Shown here: positions 17,832 to 26,502 of the stretch, piece after piece
Position numbering within the stretch: the first letter of the stretch is position 1
Layout: the number at the start of each line of letters is the position of its first letter
From: an uncultured bacterium
Lineage (GTDB): Bacteria > Pseudomonadota > Alphaproteobacteria > Sphingomonadales > Sphingomonadaceae
Reading direction: 5' to 3'
Length of the DNA: 64,000 nucleotides
NCBI GenBank assembly: GCA_942636505.2
Contig: CALOGB020000182.1
Location: 1-64,000 of the forward strand
Notes under the pieces: generated by a model
Told to the model about the DNA's origin: nothing
Seen by the model: only the letters and a program-made list of their open reading frames with translations
Databases searched by the model: none
Position numbers and translations under genes: made by a program

Positions 17832-18893
17832 TTAGCCGAGCAGTGGCGCCGGCGGATCGAGCGCCACCCCGGCACCGCGCGCGACGGCTTCAGCCCATAT
17901 CAGGACCTTATCGATCTCGTCGGCGTACAAGGTTGCGCCGTCCATCTGCTCGCGAGTGCGGTCGGCCGCGCGATAGGTCGTGCCGTCCTTGGCATTGCGC
18001 GCAAAGGCTTCGCTATGTTCCAGCGCATCCAATGTGGCGATGTTTATCGGCAAGGCATATAAATCGCAGATTGCGTGCAATGCCGCGCGCGGCGCCGCGA
18101 CCAACGTCTCGCTTTGCAGCGACCGGACCCGGCCTGGGAAGCGGTGGGCAAGCGCCGCAAACAGATCCGCCTGTGCGATCCAGCCGACCGCAGCTGCTTG
18201 CAGATCGGTAAGCCGGAAGTAATCCTCGGGCGCAAACCCTAGATCGACCATGCCGTCGGCGAGTTGCTTGGCCAGCAGTTCGCGGACCCATAACCGCCCC
18301 CACATCCCCTTGCGCGCGATCGACGTCAGGAACACGCGAAGTGGTGCATACAGGAGTACCGCGCGGGCGTCGGGACGAAGGTTCAACATCGTCGGCGCCA
18401 ACGCGTTGACGACGTTAGACGGCTTGATGATCATTGCCTCGCCCGGAACGAACGCACGCGCCGATAATGTAAGCGCGTCGTTAAGCACCTCCGCGATCTT
18501 AGCGGGATCGCCGCCGCGATGTCGCCAGCCGACCAGATCGTTGAGGATCACAGGCTCCTTCAACGTCGACGCGAACCCGACGCGATCAAGCGCTCGCGCG
18601 AGCAGGGTTGAGCAGCAATAGGCCGAATGAAAGATGAAATGGACCGGATCGATACGCTGTACGGCGGCGATGGCCTCACGTCGGGCGACGACGACGGGGT
18701 TCGCCGCAGTGGGTAGATGTTCGTCGGTCAGGAAGGTCGCTGTGCCACGCATCACCCGATCCGCCGCGACAAGATGCACGGCGTCGTGTTCCGGATCATA
18801 GCGGTGCGCTAGCCAGCAGGGATCGGCGATCCGTGTGGCATTGCCGGTCGTGTCTCGATTCTTGGGGGGCGTGCTTCGAGCGTGGCTGGTCAT
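17832..18893 (-). CDS. P-loop protein resembling sulfotransferases
   Basis: A 353-residue protein without signal peptide or membrane segments. HFIFHSAYCCSTLLARALDR (about 85-104) looks like the 5'-phosphosulfate-binding loop and first helix of PAPS-dependent sulfotransferases. A later RPDARAVLLYAPLRVFLTSIARKGMWGRLW could carry the 3'-phosphate site. The similarity is motif-level only, and a kinase-like or other P-loop role is possible. The start at 18893 (MTSHARST) is preferred; an in-frame GTG at 18977 would add 28 uninformative residues. It points toward the TonB receptor gene and faces away from the hydroxylase gene. Confidence 0.6.
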   Translation of the reverse strand: MTSHARSTPPKNRDTTGNATRIADPCWLAHRYDPEHDAVHLVAADRVMRGTATFLTDEHLPTAANPVVVARREAIAAVQRIDPVHFIFHSAYCCSTLLARALDRVGFASTLKEPVILNDLVGWRHRGGDPAKIAEVLNDALTLSARAFVPGEAMIIKPSNVVNALAPTMLNLRPDARAVLLYAPLRVFLTSIARKGMWGRLWVRELLAKQLADGMVDLGFAPEDYFRLTDLQAAAVGWIAQADLFAALAHRFPGRVRSLQSETLVAAPRAALHAICDLYALPINIATLDALEHSEAFARNAKDGTTYRAADRTREQMDGATLYADEIDKVLIWAEAVARGAGVALDPPAPLLG

Positions 18894-19026
18894 CGCTATT
18901 GGATGGCATATCGCATTCGCGTTCGCCATCGGCGAAGTACATTGCGAAACCGTCGGATTTGGATTGTGCGCCGACACGAATAAGGCATGATGGCGGTCTT
19001 ATCGAAAATGTCGAAAAGGGTGGGCA

Positions 19027-19290
19027 ATGATAAAGCAGGTTACGTTCGGTTTGGCGTTCGTCCTCGCAACGGCCCCAGCTATCGCGCAGCAGCCCGCGAC
19101 CACGGACAAGGTGGCTGACAAGACGGCCAGCAAGCCGCACCCGAAGATCTGCAAGCGATCGGCCCCGGCGGGGTCGATGATCGAAACGCGTCGTGACTGC
19201 CACACGCGAGAGGAATGGAACGAGATGGCGCAATCCGCTCGCGCGACGGGCCAGGATATGGTCGATCGGTCCGCGGCGGGCGGCCACTAA
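19027..19290 (+). CDS. Small secreted protein with a Cys pair, unknown function
   Basis: An 87-residue protein with a clear signal peptide (1-20, ending APAIAQ). A charged linker is followed by KICKRSAPAGSMIETRRDCHTREEWNEMAQ at about 41-70. This C-(~15 residues)-C-x-TREEW pattern recurs in many small exported sphingomonad proteins whose role I do not know. The two Cys likely pair in the periplasm. The gene ends 19 bases before the TPR/hydroxylase gene on the same strand and is probably co-transcribed with it. Confidence 0.75.
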   Translation: MIKQVTFGLAFVLATAPAIAQQPATTDKVADKTASKPHPKICKRSAPAGSMIETRRDCHTREEWNEMAQSARATGQDMVDRSAAGGH

Positions 19291-19309
19291 GTAGAGCCTC
19301 ACGGTCATT

Positions 19310-20599
19310 ATGAACGCCGATGTTACTTCGCGGTTAGACGGCCTGCTGCGCGACGCCGATCGCGCGCAGCGCGTGGGCGACAAGGCTAGGGCTACTGCGG
19401 CGTTTCGCGATATCCTGGCGATCGCGCCCGACCATCCGATCGCACTTAACGCCCTCGGGATGGCGGCGTTGGGGCGTGACGACCGCGTGGCGGCGGAATA
19501 TTTCGCGCGGGCAGCGGCCGCCGACCCCGCCGCCGCGCCGCTGTGGATGAACCTGGCGAGCGCGCATCGCGGGTTGGGCGATGCCGTGGCGGAGCGGACC
19601 GCGCTGGAGCGCGCGTTGGCACTCGACCAGCGCAACCTGATGGCGAACGTGCGTCTTGCCGAACTGCACGACCGGACCGGCGATGCCGCGCAGGCGGCGT
19701 TCCGCTGGGGCGGGGTGGCGACGATCGTCCAATCGATGGCCGATCGATCGCCACCGCTCGATCAACTGCTGGCGCGCGCGTCGGACCGGATCGCCTTCCA
19801 CGCGCGTGCGCTGTCGGACGATGTCGATGCCGCGATGCAGCCACTGCGGGCAGTCGCGGACCCTGCGCAGCGTCGCCGGTTCGATGCGTGCGTCGATGCG
19901 ATGCTGGGGCGTCGGACGATCTACGCACCCGTGCCGCACGGGATGCATTTCCCGTTCCTCCCGGCCGACGAGTTCTTCGCACGCGACCATTTCGCCTGGC
20001 TGGCCGAGTTCGAGGCGGCGACGCCCGTCATCCTCGCCGAACTGAAGGCGTTGCTCGCCGAACCGTCGGCGGGCTTCACGCCTTATGTCGCGATGCCGCT
20101 CGGCACGCCGGCCAATTTGTGGAGCCCGCTCGATCGCTCGGACCAGTGGAGCGCACGCTATCTGTGGCGCTACGGGGTCCGCGAGGACGCGGTCTGCGCG
20201 CGGTGTCCGCAGACCGCGGCGATCCTCGATGCATTGCCGCTGGCGGATATTCCTGGCCGCGCACCGACCGCATTCTTCTCGGTCCTCAAACCGGGCACGC
20301 ATTTGCCGCCGCACACCGGGGTCAGCAACATTCGTTCGGTCGTGCACCTGCCGCTGATCGTCCCCGACAAATGTGGTTTCCGCGTCGGCGGCGAGACCCG
20401 CGAATGGCGCGTCGGCGAGGCGTTCGTGTTCGACGATACGATCGAGCACGAGGCCTGGAACGACAGCGACACGATCCGTGCCGTCCTGATCGTCGATGTC
20501 TGGAACCCGCATCTGACGGCTGACGAGACGACGATGCTGCGCCACCTGTTCGGGTCGCTCGGCAGCAAGCTCGGCAATAGCGGAGACGTTGCCGACTGA
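19310..20599 (+). CDS. TPR protein with C-terminal aspartyl/asparaginyl beta-hydroxylase domain
   Basis: A 429-residue cytoplasmic protein. The first 130 residues are tetratricopeptide-like helices (ALNALGMAALGRDDRVAAEYFARAAAADP). The C-terminal part (about 270-410) is an Asp/Asn beta-hydroxylase fold, a 2-oxoglutarate/Fe(II) oxygenase. FSVLKPGTHLPPHTGVSN carries the first iron-binding His, VHLPLIVPDKCGFRVGGETREW follows, and DDTIEHEAWN carries the second His. AspH-type enzymes need only two His ligands, and both are present. The target could be a protein side chain or a small molecule. It is the paralogue of the convergent gene at 20634-21812. Confidence 0.88.
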   Translation: MNADVTSRLDGLLRDADRAQRVGDKARATAAFRDILAIAPDHPIALNALGMAALGRDDRVAAEYFARAAAADPAAAPLWMNLASAHRGLGDAVAERTALERALALDQRNLMANVRLAELHDRTGDAAQAAFRWGGVATIVQSMADRSPPLDQLLARASDRIAFHARALSDDVDAAMQPLRAVADPAQRRRFDACVDAMLGRRTIYAPVPHGMHFPFLPADEFFARDHFAWLAEFEAATPVILAELKALLAEPSAGFTPYVAMPLGTPANLWSPLDRSDQWSARYLWRYGVREDAVCARCPQTAAILDALPLADIPGRAPTAFFSVLKPGTHLPPHTGVSNIRSVVHLPLIVPDKCGFRVGGETREWRVGEAFVFDDTIEHEAWNDSDTIRAVLIVDVWNPHLTADETTMLRHLFGSLGSKLGNSGDVAD

Positions 20600-20633
20600 A
20601 GCCGGTGCCGACGGGCTGCCCGCAGGGATCTGC

Positions 20634-21812
20634 TCAGCCCGTGTCGATCGCTGCGCCCTGATAGGTGTCGATGGCCTCGAAGATGTCTGTCAAGGCGGCG
20701 CGTTCGTCGATGGTCAGTTCGGGTCGCCAAACCTCGAACAGCAGGACGATCCGGGTTTCCGTGCCGCGGTTCCACGCCTCATGCTCGAACGAATCGTCGA
20801 AGATCAGTATTTCGCCGGTCTGCCACGCACGCGTTTCCGCCCCGACCCGCAGTGCGCATCCTTCGGGTGCAATCAGCGGCAGATGACAGATCAGCCGCGT
20901 GTTGAGCATCCCGTGATGCGGCCGAATGTGCGTGCCGGGCTTTAGCAGCGAGAAGATCGCCATCGGCGAGCGGCCCGCGATGATCGGGATCGGTGCTTGC
21001 TCGAGTGCGGCCATGGTATGCGGACAGGAGGATGCGTTGGGTTCCACGCGCTCGCCCCCGCGCCACAGATGGAACGCGCTCCAGCTCGGATCGTCGAGCA
21101 ACGGGTTGGCCGGCGCGGGGCGGTCTGGCGTCGATTGGACATAGGGCGCAAAGCCCCGTTCGGCCGCGACGACCCTTTCCAGCTCGGCACGCATGTCTGC
21201 GGTCGCGGCCTCGATGGCGGCAACCCACGCGAACTCGTCGCGCTCGAAGAACGCACGCTGCGCAAGCCCGGGAAAATAGAACATCGACGGGTGTTGCAGA
21301 TACAGTTCGCGCCGTCCGAGGAGCAGGTCGAGCGCGTACCGCGTACGCCCTCCCGATACGCCAGCGGCAAGACCCGTCCCCGCCAGCGCATCGCCGAGAT
21401 GCGCGGCAAACCGTTTCGCGCAATCCGCCAGGAACGCCTCACCCGCCTTCAGCATCGGCACCAGCACGGGCGCGATCGGGGCATCCGGCAGCGTGGCGAC
21501 GTTCAGTGCAGTACGATAAAAGGATTGCGCCGCGCGCTCGTCGCCGCGTCGGACCTTCAGCGCGGCCATCGTCAACAGCGCAGCCAGGTGGCGTGGTTCT
21601 GCTGCCAGGAAATGCACCAGCGCGGTTTCCGCCTCGTCGTCGCGGCCGAGCAACTGTGCGGCTTGTGCGATCAGGAACCAGGGTGCGGGCATGCCCGGTG
21701 CACCGTCGCGTAGAAGGGACAGCGTTTCATAAGCGCGTGCCGCATTACCGTTGCGGAGCGCGGCCATCCCGTCGCGCGCGAGAGTTTCTGCTTGAGGCCG
21801 GGTCAGTTGCAT
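20634..21812 (-). CDS. Second TPR protein with aspartyl/asparaginyl beta-hydroxylase domain
   Basis: A 392-residue paralogue of the preceding gene with the same architecture: TPR helices (about 1-130), a middle region ending LYLQHPSMFYFPGLAQRAFF, and an Asp/Asn hydroxylase domain. Both iron His are kept (FSLLKPGTHIRPHHG and DDSFEHEAWN), and RVGAETRAWQTGE matches the partner. It converges on the first copy with a 34-base gap between stops. The ATG at 21812 has a perfect GGAGG but only one base away, which is unusually close. In-frame starts at 21878 or 21935 are possible, so the true N-terminus is uncertain. Confidence 0.87.
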   Translation of the reverse strand: MQLTRPQAETLARDGMAALRNGNAARAYETLSLLRDGAPGMPAPWFLIAQAAQLLGRDDEAETALVHFLAAEPRHLAALLTMAALKVRRGDERAAQSFYRTALNVATLPDAPIAPVLVPMLKAGEAFLADCAKRFAAHLGDALAGTGLAAGVSGGRTRYALDLLLGRRELYLQHPSMFYFPGLAQRAFFERDEFAWVAAIEAATADMRAELERVVAAERGFAPYVQSTPDRPAPANPLLDDPSWSAFHLWRGGERVEPNASSCPHTMAALEQAPIPIIAGRSPMAIFSLLKPGTHIRPHHGMLNTRLICHLPLIAPEGCALRVGAETRAWQTGEILIFDDSFEHEAWNRGTETRIVLLFEVWRPELTIDERAALTDIFEAIDTYQGAAIDTG

Positions 21813-22078
21813 TCCTCCAGCGTAACGATGTGGAGGCGGATGCCAAGTGTACGGGGTCTCACCTGGCTTGAGGCGAGGCATGCTCCGGCCTGGGAATGCC
21901 ACGCGACCACGATAGGCGCATTTCGAGGTGTCCATAATCGATCAGGCAACGCGGCGATAAGCGACCTGGAGCGAAGCCAAGGCCGTGACCAGTCCGCGGC
22001 CACGCTGTTGGCACAGTCGGGCGTGCTACTGGCGGCGGCTTGCCGATAAATACGGCAGATCCGGAATATGGTAAGACT

Positions 22079-22153
22079 TGGCTGGGGCGGCAGGGTTCGA
22101 ACCTGCGCATGGCGGCATCAAAAGCCGCTGCCTTACCACTTGGCGACGCCCCA
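22079..22153 (-). tRNA. tRNA-Gln (TTG)
   Basis: A 75-base cloverleaf with acceptor stem TGGGGCG/CGCCCCA, discriminator G and encoded CCA. The anticodon loop TTTTGAT gives anticodon TTG. The T-arm contains GGTTCGAACC. Confidence 0.95.
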
Positions 22154-22205
22154 ACAGAGGCGGCCTTATAGCGGGGCAGCGGCCGGTGAAAAGCCCTTGC
22201 GGACG

Positions 22206-23315
22206 TCAATCTGCGAGATGGTGCAGCCAGTTGTTCTCGTCGGGCGCAGTGCCGCGCTGGATCGACACGAGCGCATCGCGCATCCGCATCGTCAGCGCAC
22301 CCGGAGCGCCGTCTCCGATCGTGAAGCGGCCCTCGGGACTGGCGACGGTGCCGATCGGCGTGACAACCGCCGCGGTGCCGCAGGCGAACGCTTCGACCAG
22401 CCGGCCGCTCGCCGCGTCGGCGCGCCACTGGTCGATCGTGTAGCCTTCCTCGCGGACCGTAATGCCGTTCGCGCGGGCGAGCGTCAGGATCGAGTCGCGG
22501 GTGATGCCGGGCAGGATCGTGCCGGTGAGGGCAGGGGTCGCCATGCTGCCGTCGTCGAACACGAAGAAGATGTTCATGCCACCGAGTTCCTCGACCCAGC
22601 GCCGTTCGGCGGCATCGAGGAAGACGACCTGGTCACAGCCGTTGCGGATCGCCTCGGACTGCGCGAGCAGGCTGGCGGCGTAGTTGCCGCCGCACTTGGC
22701 AGCACCAGTGCCGCCCTGCGCCGCCCGCGTGTATTGTTGGCTGACCCAGATCGACACGGTGGGGGCGCCGCCCTTGAAATAGGCGCCGACCGACGAGGCG
22801 AGCACCATGTAGAGATATTCGGCTGATGGCTTCACGCCGAGGAACACTTCGGAGGCGAACATGAACGGCCGCAGGTACAGCGCGCCGCCATCGCTCTCCG
22901 GAATCCAGTTCGCGTCGGTCTTGACGAGGCGCTCGACCGATTCGAGAAACAGCTCGGTCGGCAGCTCGGGCATCGCCAGGCGCCGTGCCGAATCCTGGAA
23001 ACGGCGCGCATTCGCCTCCGGGCGGAACAGCGCAGTGCCCCCATCGGCAAGTCGATACGCCTTCATCCCCTCGAAGATCTCCTGCGCGTAATGCAGCACC
23101 GACGACGCCGGATCGATCGTCAGCGGCGCGCGCGCGGTGATGCGCGCGTCATGCCAGCCCTCGGTCTCGCTGTAGCGGATCATCGCCATGTGATCGGTGA
23201 AGACTCGTCCGAATCCGGGATCGATCAGCCGGTTCGCCCGCTCGTTCGCCTCGACCGGAGTCGCGTTCGGCTCATGGCGGAAGGCGGAAGACGGCGTAAA
23301 AGCTGGAACGGACAT
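22206..23315 (-). CDS. ilvE: Branched-chain amino acid aminotransferase
   Basis: A 369-residue fold-type IV PLP aminotransferase that makes or degrades Leu, Ile and Val. It is of the longer type II group (eukaryote-like, BCAT), with HYAQEIFEGMKAYR, RPEANARRFQDSARRLAMPE and YLRPFMFASE. The PLP lysine is in GTGAAKCGGNYAAS. ELGGMNIFFV and EAFACGTAAVVTPIG are later signatures. It is divergent from a MarR regulator with only 41 bases between starts, so the two share a promoter region. Confidence 0.95.
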   Translation of the reverse strand: MSVPAFTPSSAFRHEPNATPVEANERANRLIDPGFGRVFTDHMAMIRYSETEGWHDARITARAPLTIDPASSVLHYAQEIFEGMKAYRLADGGTALFRPEANARRFQDSARRLAMPELPTELFLESVERLVKTDANWIPESDGGALYLRPFMFASEVFLGVKPSAEYLYMVLASSVGAYFKGGAPTVSIWVSQQYTRAAQGGTGAAKCGGNYAASLLAQSEAIRNGCDQVVFLDAAERRWVEELGGMNIFFVFDDGSMATPALTGTILPGITRDSILTLARANGITVREEGYTIDQWRADAASGRLVEAFACGTAAVVTPIGTVASPEGRFTIGDGAPGALTMRMRDALVSIQRGTAPDENNWLHHLAD

Positions 23316-23356
23316 CGAAAATCTCTCTCGTTGCGGGTTGCCGACGACTACGGGCG

Positions 23357-23863
23357 ATGTCTAAACCGGTCAACATGTCTGCCACAGCTTCGTCCGCCTC
23401 ACCCCTGTTCCTTCGCGAACCCGAACTCCGCCGCGGCATGGAGCTGCTGTACTTCGGCTATAGCCACCTGACCCGATCGATCGACCAGGGTCTCGCCGAA
23501 GAAGGGCTGGGGCGCGCGCACCACCGCGCACTGTATTTCATCGCGCGAAAGCCCGACATGACGGTCAGCGAACTGCTGTCGCTGCTGGCGATCACCAAGC
23601 AGTCGCTGGGACGCGTTCTGAACGAACTCGCCGACCGCAAGCTGGTCGAGACGCGGCCGGGCGAGCGTGACCGACGGCAGCGGTTGCTGCGGCTTACGGT
23701 CGAGGGCTCGAAGATGGAGCGCGAACTGTTCGAGGCTGCGCGGATCCGGATGGCAGAGGCGTATGCGAGCGCCGGGCAAAGCGCGGTTTCGGGGTTCTGG
23801 GCGGTGCTCGAGGGACTGGTGCCGGAGGCGGACCGTTCGCAGGTGTTCGGCCTGCGCGGTTAG
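23357..23863 (+). CDS. MarR-family regulator of the PetP type
   Basis: A 168-residue winged-helix DNA-binding protein. The recognition region reads DMTVSELLSLLAITKQSLGRVLNELADRKLVE, and the wing reads RPGERDRRQRLLRLT, the MarR signature. The alphaproteobacterial PetP group is named after a Rhodobacter gene near cytochrome bc1; the ligand is unknown. In many alphaproteobacteria a petP-like gene is divergent from ilvE, as here, which suggests it acts on its own or the ilvE promoter. The in-frame ATG at 23375 is an alternative start. Confidence 0.9.
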   Translation: MSKPVNMSATASSASPLFLREPELRRGMELLYFGYSHLTRSIDQGLAEEGLGRAHHRALYFIARKPDMTVSELLSLLAITKQSLGRVLNELADRKLVETRPGERDRRQRLLRLTVEGSKMERELFEAARIRMAEAYASAGQSAVSGFWAVLEGLVPEADRSQVFGLRG

Positions 23864-23993
23864 GTGATCCGCCGGAAGGCAGGCGGGCTCACGCGAGACG
23901 ATTTGGCGTTGACGTCGGCGCAAGGACTGTGGCACTCGGCCGGTCATCGAGAGCCGGTGCAAGACCCGGACCGACAGGCGTAGATCGCTGTTA

Positions 23994-24067
23994 GCGGGTG
24001 TAGCTCAATGGTAGAGCTTTTGCTTCCCAAGCAAGTGACGAGGGTTCGATTCCCTTCACCCGCTCCA
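23994..24067 (+). tRNA. tRNA-Gly (CCC)
   Basis: A 74-base cloverleaf with acceptor GCGGGTG/CACCCGC and encoded TCCA at the end. The anticodon loop TTCCCAA gives CCC. The D-arm AGCTCAATGGTAGAGC and T-arm GGGTTCGATTCCC are standard. Confidence 0.95.
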
Positions 24068-24122
24068 CGTTTTCGCTGAAATCACGAACGTCTCCGTTCC
24101 ACGTCCGCCTACGGCCGCCGTT

Positions 24123-25112
24123 CTACGACGGATCGGCGAGTTGCGTACGGTTCCTGCCGCCGGACTTCGATGCGTAGAGCATCGTGTCGGCCCGTTCGAG
24201 CCAGGCGGTAAGCGTGCTGAACGATGCGGACAGCTCAGCCACGCCGAAGCTCGCGGTTACGTGGATCGTACCGCCGCCATGGAGCGTCATCGGATGTTCG
24301 GCGATGGTATTCCGAAGTCGCTCAGCGACGACGAGGGCCGCCGCACCGCTGGTTTCCGGCATCAGGAGGGCGAATTCCTCGCCGCCGAGACGACCGAACA
24401 GATCGCAAGGGCGCAGCGTCGTTTCGGCAAGGCTGGCGATCTGCTTCAGGACCTGATCGCCGATCGAGTGGCCGTAAGTATCGTTCACCCGCTTGAAATG
24501 GTCGACGTCGATCATGATCAGCGAACTTGCCCGCCCGTAGCGAAGCGTACGCTCCATTTCCCGTTGCGCCTGATCGACGAAGCCACGTCGGGTCAGCGCG
24601 CCGGTAAGGTGATCGACTTGTGCGATCAGCCGCAGTTCGAGTTCGTCGCAAACGATGTTGGCGAAATTGCTGAGGATGGCGATGTCCGCAGGGCTGAACC
24701 GTCTGGGCCGGGTATCCATCGCGCACAGCGCCCCGACGTTATATCCTTCGGGCGTGCGCAGGGGGATGCCCGCATAGCTCCGCACATAGGGCGGGCCCAC
24801 GACTAGCGGACTTTCGGCGAACCTCGGGTCGGCTAAAGCGTTTTCGATAATCAACGGGTCGCGTTGCTGGATCGTATGCGTGCAGAAAGATACCGCGCGG
24901 GGCGTTTCGCTCTGCTCCATGCCGCGCCGCGCCTTGAACCACTGCCGATCGCGATCGACAAGCGTCACGGTCGCTATGGGTACCGCGAGCACCGTGCGGA
25001 CGAGCGTGACGATCTTTTCGAACGGCTCTTCGACCGCGGTGTCGAGCACGTCGAGGCGACGCAAGGCTGCGACCCGGCCGTCGTCGTCGTCGAGCAGCAG
25101 GGCGTTATCCAT
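24123..25112 (-). CDS. Diguanylate cyclase with N-terminal GAF domain
   Basis: A 329-residue soluble protein predicted to make cyclic di-GMP from two GTP. A GAF sensor domain (about 25-165) contains TLVDRDRQWFKARRG and YAGIPLRTPEGYNVGALC, which resembles the phytochrome-adjacent type. The GGDEF domain (about 168-325) has DHLTGALTRRGF, IDVDHFKRVNDTYGH and an intact GGEEF at 243-247. RPCD at 234-237 is exactly five residues upstream and matches the product-inhibition RxxD site. It overlaps the preceding small gene by eight bases. Confidence 0.93.
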   Translation of the reverse strand: MDNALLLDDDDGRVAALRRLDVLDTAVEEPFEKIVTLVRTVLAVPIATVTLVDRDRQWFKARRGMEQSETPRAVSFCTHTIQQRDPLIIENALADPRFAESPLVVGPPYVRSYAGIPLRTPEGYNVGALCAMDTRPRRFSPADIAILSNFANIVCDELELRLIAQVDHLTGALTRRGFVDQAQREMERTLRYGRASSLIMIDVDHFKRVNDTYGHSIGDQVLKQIASLAETTLRPCDLFGRLGGEEFALLMPETSGAAALVVAERLRNTIAEHPMTLHGGGTIHVTASFGVAELSASFSTLTAWLERADTMLYASKSGGRNRTQLADPS

Positions 25113-25344
25113 GATCCGGTGCCTTCATCATCGCGCGGATTGCTACGGTGAGATCGTCGGCATAGCTGTCGACCAGCGTGCGGATGCTCGCATCGACGAC
25201 GTCCTCGCCGAGTCCCGCCGCCCGCAGGCTGACGATCAGTTCGGCAAGATGCGCCTGGTGACGCTGTACGCTAGCCAGCAACTCCGCGGGGATCTCGAGC
25301 GGTTCCGCCACGCTGGGAGTAGGCTGAAGTTGATCGATGCGCAC
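25105..25344 (-). CDS. 79-aa helical protein co-translated with the diguanylate cyclase
   Basis: A 79-residue protein with no signal or membrane segment. It is mostly helical, with residues about 20-70 reading LASVQRHQAHLAELIVSLRAAGLGEDVVDASIRTLVDSYADDL. The GTG at 25344 is preceded by GAGGGG six bases away, which decides this start over the longer frame from 25452. Its last codons overlap the cyclase start by eight bases. I recognise no family. The tight coupling suggests a partner of the cyclase, which is inference. Confidence 0.65.
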   Translation of the reverse strand: MRIDQLQPTPSVAEPLEIPAELLASVQRHQAHLAELIVSLRAAGLGEDVVDASIRTLVDSYADDLTVAIRAMMKAPDHG

Positions 25345-25522
25345 TTTCGGCCCCTCATGGTGGTCCCGAGTCTTTACAACCGAACGGTTAACAGAGCTCA
25401 AACGAGGGAGTGCGACACTATGGCAGAACGAAGAGGTTGAGCGGTACCGCATCGATGCGAACGATGACGCGTGCCTTGCGCCACTCGCCAGTACTGGCTC
25501 GCGTAAACGACGTGGCGGACCG

Positions 25523-26350
25523 TCAGGCGGACGTCACGGTCGGCGCATACCAGCCGAGCGCTTGCGAAATCTGCGTTGCGGTGCGCTTCAGCGCGACCAG
25601 TGCTTCGTCCGCGGAGATATGCGGAGTCTCGTCGATGACCTCGAGGAACGGGATGGTCAGCGCGGCAACGACGTGGCCGTCAAAGCCGAAGATCGGGCAA
25701 CTGATATCGGAAATGCCGCCCATCCGTGCGCTGCGGATCGATTCATAGCCGCGTTCGCGAATGGCGGCGAAGGCGGCATCGAGCGCGTCGCGGGCCGCCG
25801 GGGCCATCGTTTGGTCGAGTATCGTGGATCGGGCATCGTCGGTCATGAAGGCGAGCAGCACGTGACCCGAGCAGTTCGTCGCCAAGGCTATGCTGGTGCC
25901 GAGACGGACGGCGAAACCGGTCGGGCCGGGGCTTTCCTGCCGAAGGATGATCAGCCCGGACGTGCCGTTGACGACGACGAGATGGCAGGATTGCATCGCG
26001 GTCGCGGAAAGCGTCTGCATCAGCGGCGCCGCGACGTGTGTCAGTTCCTGCGCAGGGGTCGCGCGGTGTGCGGTTTCGAGGAGCTTGTAGGTCACGCGGT
26101 AGCGATCGCTGCCGGGATCCTTGTGCAACCAGCCGCGCCGGTCGAGCACGACGATCACACGGAAGAGTTCGCTGATCGACCGCGACAGGCGGGCGGCGAT
26201 TTCGCTTACCGTCAGGCCGTTCGGTTCGCGCGCGAGGAGTTCGATGATGTCGATCGCCTTTTCCAGCGCGGGCGCGGAATAGATGCGCGGACCGGCGCTA
26301 TCGGTGTCTGGCGGAGACTGCGGCGAGGGTAGCGGCATGGTTGAAGCCAT
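25523..26350 (-). CDS. IclR-family transcriptional regulator
   Basis: A 275-residue regulator. The N-terminal winged helix (about 22-85) reads ALEKAIDIIELLAREPNGLTVSEIAARLSRSISELFRVIVVL. The C-terminal IclR effector domain (about 95-265) has FAVRLGTSIALATNCSGHVLLAFM and SDISCPIFGFDGHVVAALTIPF. It is divergent from lldD, with a palindrome in the shared 152-base interval. Likely controls lldD and perhaps the nearby fucose operon; the effector is not known. Confidence 0.92.
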   Translation of the reverse strand: MASTMPLPSPQSPPDTDSAGPRIYSAPALEKAIDIIELLAREPNGLTVSEIAARLSRSISELFRVIVVLDRRGWLHKDPGSDRYRVTYKLLETAHRATPAQELTHVAAPLMQTLSATAMQSCHLVVVNGTSGLIILRQESPGPTGFAVRLGTSIALATNCSGHVLLAFMTDDARSTILDQTMAPAARDALDAAFAAIRERGYESIRSARMGGISDISCPIFGFDGHVVAALTIPFLEVIDETPHISADEALVALKRTATQISQALGWYAPTVTSA

Positions 26351-26404
26351 CGTGATTGCGGGCGCGATCCTTATGCCGCAAGCGCGTTGGGTCGAAACAA
26401 CAAT

Positions 26405-26420
26405 CTTTCATATCTGAAAG
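26405..26420. promoter_or_regulatory. Candidate IclR-type operator
   Basis: CTTTCATATCTGAAAG is an inverted repeat with 6-bp arms and a TATC spacer, placed between the divergent iclR-like gene and lldD. Its size and symmetry match IclR-family sites in general, although the half-site differs from the E. coli IclR consensus. Confidence 0.5.
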
Positions 26421-26502
26421 TTGCTGGCGGGGGCGTTGGCTTGCTAGGGGACGTTGCGCACCGCGATTTCGGGATCGATGTGCATAATATGGGAGATGCC
26501 GC

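Noticed and set aside
14444-17875. 1143-codon open frame on the minus strand opposite the TonB receptor
   Set aside because: It is the antisense of a gene with clear receptor motifs, and its translation is Arg-rich with no domain. Such shadows are common in GC-rich DNA.
17832-18893. Kinase or ABC-ATPase identity for the P-loop protein
   Set aside because: No Walker B or signature motif follows; the loop and helix pattern fits sulfotransferases better, though still weakly.
22079-24067. tRNA genes as possible phage or island attachment sites
   Set aside because: No integrase, direct repeat or phage gene lies beside either tRNA, and the neighbours are ordinary genes.
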